The notes under the pieces: generated by a model | The model's input: the letters and a program-made list of their open reading frames with translations, nothing else | What the model was told of the DNA's origin: nothing | Databases searched by the model: none | Made by a program: the position numbers and the translations under genes | Shown here: positions 6,014 through 8,710 of the stretch, one piece after another | How positions within the stretch are numbered: position 1 is the first letter of the stretch | How the letters are laid out: each line of letters starts with the position of its first letter | Assembly (NCBI GenBank): GCA_030043285.1 | Contig: JASHXZ010000585.1 | Location: forward strand, 1 to 8,710 | DNA: 8,710 bases | Direction: 5' to 3' | Source of the DNA: Xanthobacteraceae bacterium | GTDB taxonomy: Bacteria > Pseudomonadota > Alphaproteobacteria > Rhizobiales > Xanthobacteraceae

Positions 6014-6745
6014 ATGCCCGCAATGCCTGCCAAGCGCTCTACCGATCAAACTTTGACCGCCTCGGCCTTGAACCGCATTCGTTTGGATATTATTGCCTGC
6101 CGTCTTATGCCCAACGAACGCCTGCGTTTCGAAGCGCTGCGCAAGCGTTACGGCGTGGGAGTCAGTCCGCTTCGCGAGGCCTTGATGCGGCTCGAGGCCG
6201 AAGGACTCGTTCAGCTCGAACAGAACAAGGGCTTTCGCGTGTCCGAGGTGTCACGCGAGAATCTGCTCGATCTGATGCAGACCAGGATCGAGATTGAATC
6301 GATCGCGTTACGCTGGTCGCTGGAGAAAGGCGGCGTTGAGTGGGAGGCCAACCTGCTCGGAGCATTTCATCGGCTGTCCCGCCAGACAAAGCTGGATCCG
6401 AACAAACATGAAACCATCAACGAGGCATGGAGCAGAGAGCACGCCGCATTTCATGCGGCTCTGGTGTCGGCCTGCGGTTCCGAGACGCTGGTATTGATTC
6501 GGCAGCGTTTGTTCGAGCAGGCCGAACGCTATGTCTCGCTTTCGATCATGTCCAATGGACCGTTACGAGACGATGTCGGCGAGCACAAGCAGTTGATGCG
6601 GGCAGCGCTCAACCGCGACGTGGACAGGACAGTCGAGCTCAATCGGCTGCATATCGGCCGCACGACGGACAAGGTCGCCGCCTCTCTTGCCGCCAGCCGC
6701 AGCGCCGACATCGGAGCCGCGCTCAAAAGGAAATCGTTCAAATGA
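6014..6745 (+). CDS. GntR-family transcriptional regulator, FCD (FadR-like) subfamily
   Basis: The 243-residue protein is a dimeric DNA-binding regulator of the FadR/FCD type. The N-terminal winged helix-turn-helix spans about 14-78, with MPNERLRFEALRKRYGVGVSPLREALMRLEAEGLV (32-66) as the recognition core and NKGFRV as the wing. The C-terminal FCD ligand domain follows from about 82. Candidate metal ligands are His147 (HAAFHAAL), His191 (GEHKQLM) and His213 (RLHIG). Such domains bind small organic acids, often pathway intermediates, with a metal. The start at 6014 has CGGGAG five bases upstream; the earlier in-frame ATG at 5969 would lie inside the control-region dyad and lacks a ribosome site. 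It heads the plus-strand operon, overlaps the dehydrogenase by ATGA and faces the transporter operon, so control of both directions and of itself is likely. Most relatives are repressors released by ligand. Confidence 0.93.
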   Translation: MPAMPAKRSTDQTLTASALNRIRLDIIACRLMPNERLRFEALRKRYGVGVSPLREALMRLEAEGLVQLEQNKGFRVSEVSRENLLDLMQTRIEIESIALRWSLEKGGVEWEANLLGAFHRLSRQTKLDPNKHETINEAWSREHAAFHAALVSACGSETLVLIRQRLFEQAERYVSLSIMSNGPLRDDVGEHKQLMRAALNRDVDRTVELNRLHIGRTTDKVAASLAASRSADIGAALKRKSFK

Positions 6746-7824
6746 ACGTGCAGGCGCAAGCGGGACCCGCGACAATACCAGCCAAGCAGCTTGCGGCGTT
6801 CGTGGCCAGGCTGTTTGTCGCCACCGGACTTTCCGCGCCAGCAGCAGAGAAGGTTGCTAATGGCCTTGTCGACGCCGATCTCGAAGGGCTCGCATCGCAC
6901 GGTGTGATGCTGGCCGACATGTATATCGAGAGGCTGCGGGGCAACTCGGTGTCGAAGGAAACCGCCGCAGCGATCGTGTCGGAACGGCAAAGCGCCGTCG
7001 TGCTCGACGCCGGGCATGCACTTGGCCACTTGACGGGCGAACAGGCGATGAGCTTCGCGATCGACAAGGCAAGGCAGTTTGCTGCCGGCATCGTGGCCGT
7101 TCGTCACGGTTTTCATTTCGGCGCGGCGGGTCGTTATGCCCGCCAGGCGGCCGACGCTGGCTGCGTCGGCATCGCGATGTGCAATACGCGTCCGTTGATG
7201 CCAGCGCCAGGCGGCGCCGAGCGCGTCGTCGGCAATAATCCGCTCGCCATTGCGGTGCCGGCCGACGGCGAAATTCCTATCGTGCTCGATATGGCGACCA
7301 GCGAAGCGGCGATGGGCAAGATACGGATGGCTGAAAAAGCCAAGGAACCTATCCCGCCAACGTGGGCCGTGACGGCACAAGGACTCACCACCACAAATCC
7401 AACCGAGGCCATAGCCGGAATGCTATTGCCATCAGGCGGACCCAAGGGCTTCGGACTATCATTCCTGATCGACCTTTTGTGCGGCCTCTTGTCCCAGGGC
7501 TCGAGCGGGGCGCAAGTTCGGCCGCTCTACGGCGATTTCAGCGTGCCTTACGATTGCTCGCATCTGTTTGTCGCCATCGATGTTGCGCACTTTTGCGACC
7601 TCGATTGGTTTCGCGCGCAGGCGGCGAACGCCGCCAAGCATGTCCGCAACGGCAAACGAGCGCCAGGTGTGACCCAGTTGTTCACGCCTGGAGAGCCGGA
7701 ATGGCAACGGCGCAATCGCTCTGGCGGTCAGGTCCTTGTGGAGCCTGCCGTGGTCGCAATGTTGCAACGCTACGCCGAGAACCTCAGCGTGCGACCAACG
7801 CCTTTTGACGCCAAAACACAATAG
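6742..7824 (+). CDS. Malate/L-lactate dehydrogenase family (Ldh_2) NAD(P)-dependent oxidoreductase
   Basis: The 360-residue protein is a full-length member of the Ldh_2 family (AllD ureidoglycolate dehydrogenase, ComC sulfolactate dehydrogenase, DpkA imino-acid reductase). Visible landmarks are LASHG (50-54), the HGFHFGAAGRYA segment with the presumed catalytic His125, GNNP (164-167), DMATS (183-187) and GPKGFGL (233-239). These enzymes oxidise or reduce 2-hydroxy/2-keto acids or cyclic imines with NAD(P)H in the cytoplasm. The start ATG at 6742 overlaps the regulator stop (ATGA) with AAGGA ten bases upstream; the frame is open much further upstream inside the regulator gene, but that part is out-of-frame noise. 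A Rid-family gene follows 12 bases later. This neighbour would suit an imine, enamine or 2-keto-acid intermediate, but the substrate is not determined. Confidence 0.92.
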   Translation: MNVQAQAGPATIPAKQLAAFVARLFVATGLSAPAAEKVANGLVDADLEGLASHGVMLADMYIERLRGNSVSKETAAAIVSERQSAVVLDAGHALGHLTGEQAMSFAIDKARQFAAGIVAVRHGFHFGAAGRYARQAADAGCVGIAMCNTRPLMPAPGGAERVVGNNPLAIAVPADGEIPIVLDMATSEAAMGKIRMAEKAKEPIPPTWAVTAQGLTTTNPTEAIAGMLLPSGGPKGFGLSFLIDLLCGLLSQGSSGAQVRPLYGDFSVPYDCSHLFVAIDVAHFCDLDWFRAQAANAAKHVRNGKRAPGVTQLFTPGEPEWQRRNRSGGQVLVEPAVVAMLQRYAENLSVRPTPFDAKTQ

Positions 7825-7836
7825 GAATAACACACC

Positions 7837-8235
7837 ATGCCCAAGGTCCAGATAACAAGCCAAAAGCTGCGGCAGCCCAATGGCATTTTCTCGCATGCGA
7901 CTGCCATCGAAGCAACGGGACGATTTGTTTTCATTTCCGGAATGACCGCCCGCCGTCCGGACGGCACCATTGCCGGCGTCGGCGACATTACCGAGCAAAC
8001 GCGTCAGGTCTGCGAAAACGTCAAAGCGGCGGTGGAGGCTGCCGGCGGCACGCTTGATGATGTCTGCCGCGTCGACGTCTATGTGCGGAACATGGAACAT
8101 TTCGAGGCAATCCATAAAGTGCGCGCCCAGTACTTCAAGCCGCCATTGCCGGCTTCGACCATGGTCGAAGTTAACAAGATGACTTCACCCGATTATCTGA
8201 TCGAGATCAGCGCCATTGCTGTCCTGCCGAAATAA
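7837..8235 (+). CDS. Rid-family (YjgF/YER057c/UK114) protein lacking the deaminase arginine
   Basis: This 132-residue protein has the length and fold signature of the Rid superfamily, which forms cytoplasmic trimers with clefts between subunits. Typical stretches are FVFISGMTARRPDGTIAGVGDITEQTRQVCENVKAAVEAAGGTLDDVCRVDVYV (31-83) and VEVNKM...YLIEISAIAV near the end. In RidA the sequence PAR(S)-C/T-VEV supplies the arginine (Arg105 in the E. coli enzyme) that holds the substrate carboxylate during enamine/imine hydrolysis. Here the segment is PASTMVEV, with Ser107 at that place. Members without the arginine generally lack standard 2-aminoacrylate deaminase activity and include pathway-specific forms. 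The start ATG has AGGAATAA about 9 bases upstream, and it sits 12 bases after the dehydrogenase. It is probably a pathway enzyme rather than housekeeping RidA. Confidence 0.92.
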   Translation: MPKVQITSQKLRQPNGIFSHATAIEATGRFVFISGMTARRPDGTIAGVGDITEQTRQVCENVKAAVEAAGGTLDDVCRVDVYVRNMEHFEAIHKVRAQYFKPPLPASTMVEVNKMTSPDYLIEISAIAVLPK

Positions 8236-8249
8236 GAGAGCGCTCGAAC

Positions 8250-8612
8250 ATGTTCGATAAATTTGGAATAGCGGAAGCCGCGAAGCGCGGCATAAAATTG
8301 GGCGAGGTCGGTCAGCGTATTGTTCTTGAAAACGAGCATGTGCGGATTTGGGAGATCAATCTCGATCCTGGAGAAACCATCGACTTTCATATTCACTACC
8401 ACCCTTATGTCGTTATCTCGCTCGGCGGCGGCGAGAACGAAATTGAGACCATCTTTGGCGATCGCATCAAGACCGTGGAGGAGCTCGGTTCGACGGTTTT
8501 CATCAACGAGATGCGCGCTGTTCACCGGCTGACCAATCGTGCGGGAATTCGCTATCTATCCCGCCTCATCGAACTGAAAGACGTCCGATGGACGACCGAA
8601 GTTAAAGACTAA
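8250..8612 (+). CDS. Small single-domain cupin protein
   Basis: The 120-residue protein is one cupin beta-barrel. Motif 1 is seen as PGETIDFHIHYHPYVV (40-55), giving metal-ligand candidates His47, His49 and perhaps His51; the usual glutamate of motif 1 is absent (Tyr53/Val54 there). Motif 2 is GSTVFINEMRAVHRLTN (80-96), with His92 and Asn96 in the standard H-x3-N spacing. Three or four histidines would suit an Fe, Mn or Zn centre. Small cupins of this form act as dioxygenases, isomerases, decarboxylases or ligand binders, and the reaction cannot be assigned. It starts 14 bases after the Rid gene, with AAGAGAG about 9 bases before the ATG, and lies in the same operon. Confidence 0.88.
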   Translation: MFDKFGIAEAAKRGIKLGEVGQRIVLENEHVRIWEINLDPGETIDFHIHYHPYVVISLGGGENEIETIFGDRIKTVEELGSTVFINEMRAVHRLTNRAGIRYLSRLIELKDVRWTTEVKD

Positions 8613-8627
8613 TCCAGGAGCGAAGCA

Positions 8628-8710
8628 ATGTTGCCGAAAGATGCGCCGAAGCTCGAAGAACTTCTTATACAGTCCGAAACGCTGCCGTGGCGTGAGAAGT
8701 CGCTAAAAGG
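8628..8710 (+). CDS. Start of a further operon gene, truncated by the window edge; possibly another cupin
   Basis: An ATG at 8628 follows the cupin stop by 15 bases and has CAGGAG seven bases upstream, a good ribosome binding site. The frame stays open to the edge for 27 codons and ends in ETLPWREKSLKG. The acidic and amphipathic start followed by LPW-x-E/K resembles the opening of some ChrR-like cupins and acetylacetone-dioxygenase-type proteins, but 27 residues are too few to assign a family. It is clearly the next gene of the plus-strand operon, so the operon continues beyond the window. Confidence 0.7.
   Translation, partial: MLPKDAPKLEELLIQSETLPWREKSLK

Noticed and set aside
6427..6741. 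Upstream extension of the dehydrogenase frame inside the regulator gene
   Set aside because: The extension is Arg-rich, unlike any part of the Ldh_2 family, and overlaps a clear GntR-FCD coding sequence. The ATG at 6742 with its ribosome site gives the normal family length.
6529..7380. Long open frame on the minus strand opposite the regulator and dehydrogenase genes
   Set aside because: It is the antisense of two well-supported genes, with a His/Arg-rich composition and no family resemblance. Such frames are common in GC-rich DNA.
7459..8115. Long open minus-strand frame opposite the dehydrogenase and Rid genes
   Set aside because: It crosses two genes with clear family motifs on the other strand and has no domain or ribosome site of its own.

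Overview
The window looks like accessory chromosomal DNA from a GC-rich alphaproteobacterium, probably of the Hyphomicrobiales (Bradyrhizobium/Xanthobacteraceae type). That placement is an inference. It rests on GC-rich codon choice, the style of the small secreted protein at the left edge, and the clustering of a SsuABC/TauABC-like importer with a GntR-FCD regulator and assorted catabolic enzymes. No RNA gene, insertion sequence or CRISPR array was seen.

Layout. The left edge (1-128, minus strand) holds the start of a small secreted Cys/His/Asn/Gly protein. A 334-base stretch (129-462) has no convincing gene, only a 21-bp-period tandem duplication and a weak hairpin. From 463 to 5860 everything is on the minus strand and reads as one operon. 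In transcription order it holds a periplasmic substrate-binding protein, an ABC ATPase, an ABC permease, the N-terminal third of an amidohydrolase (a remnant), an NtaA/SnaA/DszA-type flavin monooxygenase, and an epoxide-hydrolase-like alpha/beta hydrolase. The transporter genes overlap by GTGA and ATGA. A 153-bp AT-rich divergent control region (5861-6013) carries two dyads. From 6014 to the right edge everything is on the plus strand: a GntR-FCD regulator, a malate/L-lactate dehydrogenase family (Ldh_2) oxidoreductase coupled to it by ATGA, a Rid-family protein, a small cupin, and the start of a further gene.

How it may work together (inference). The divergent operons resemble a regulated uptake-and-breakdown module. 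The importer brings in a small organic compound, the flavin monooxygenase oxidises it, the alpha/beta hydrolase (and once an amidohydrolase) hydrolyses an intermediate, and the dehydrogenase, Rid protein and cupin(s) process later intermediates. The GntR-FCD protein lies next to a strong palindrome and probably controls both directions, including its own gene. The set of a luciferase-like monooxygenase, a Rid protein and an alpha/beta hydrolase recalls the Rut pyrimidine pathway, but the families present are different and the substrate cannot be read from the sequence. The most notable points are the paired dyads, the decayed amidohydrolase, a Rid protein lacking the deaminase arginine, and the unusual composition of the catabolic set.
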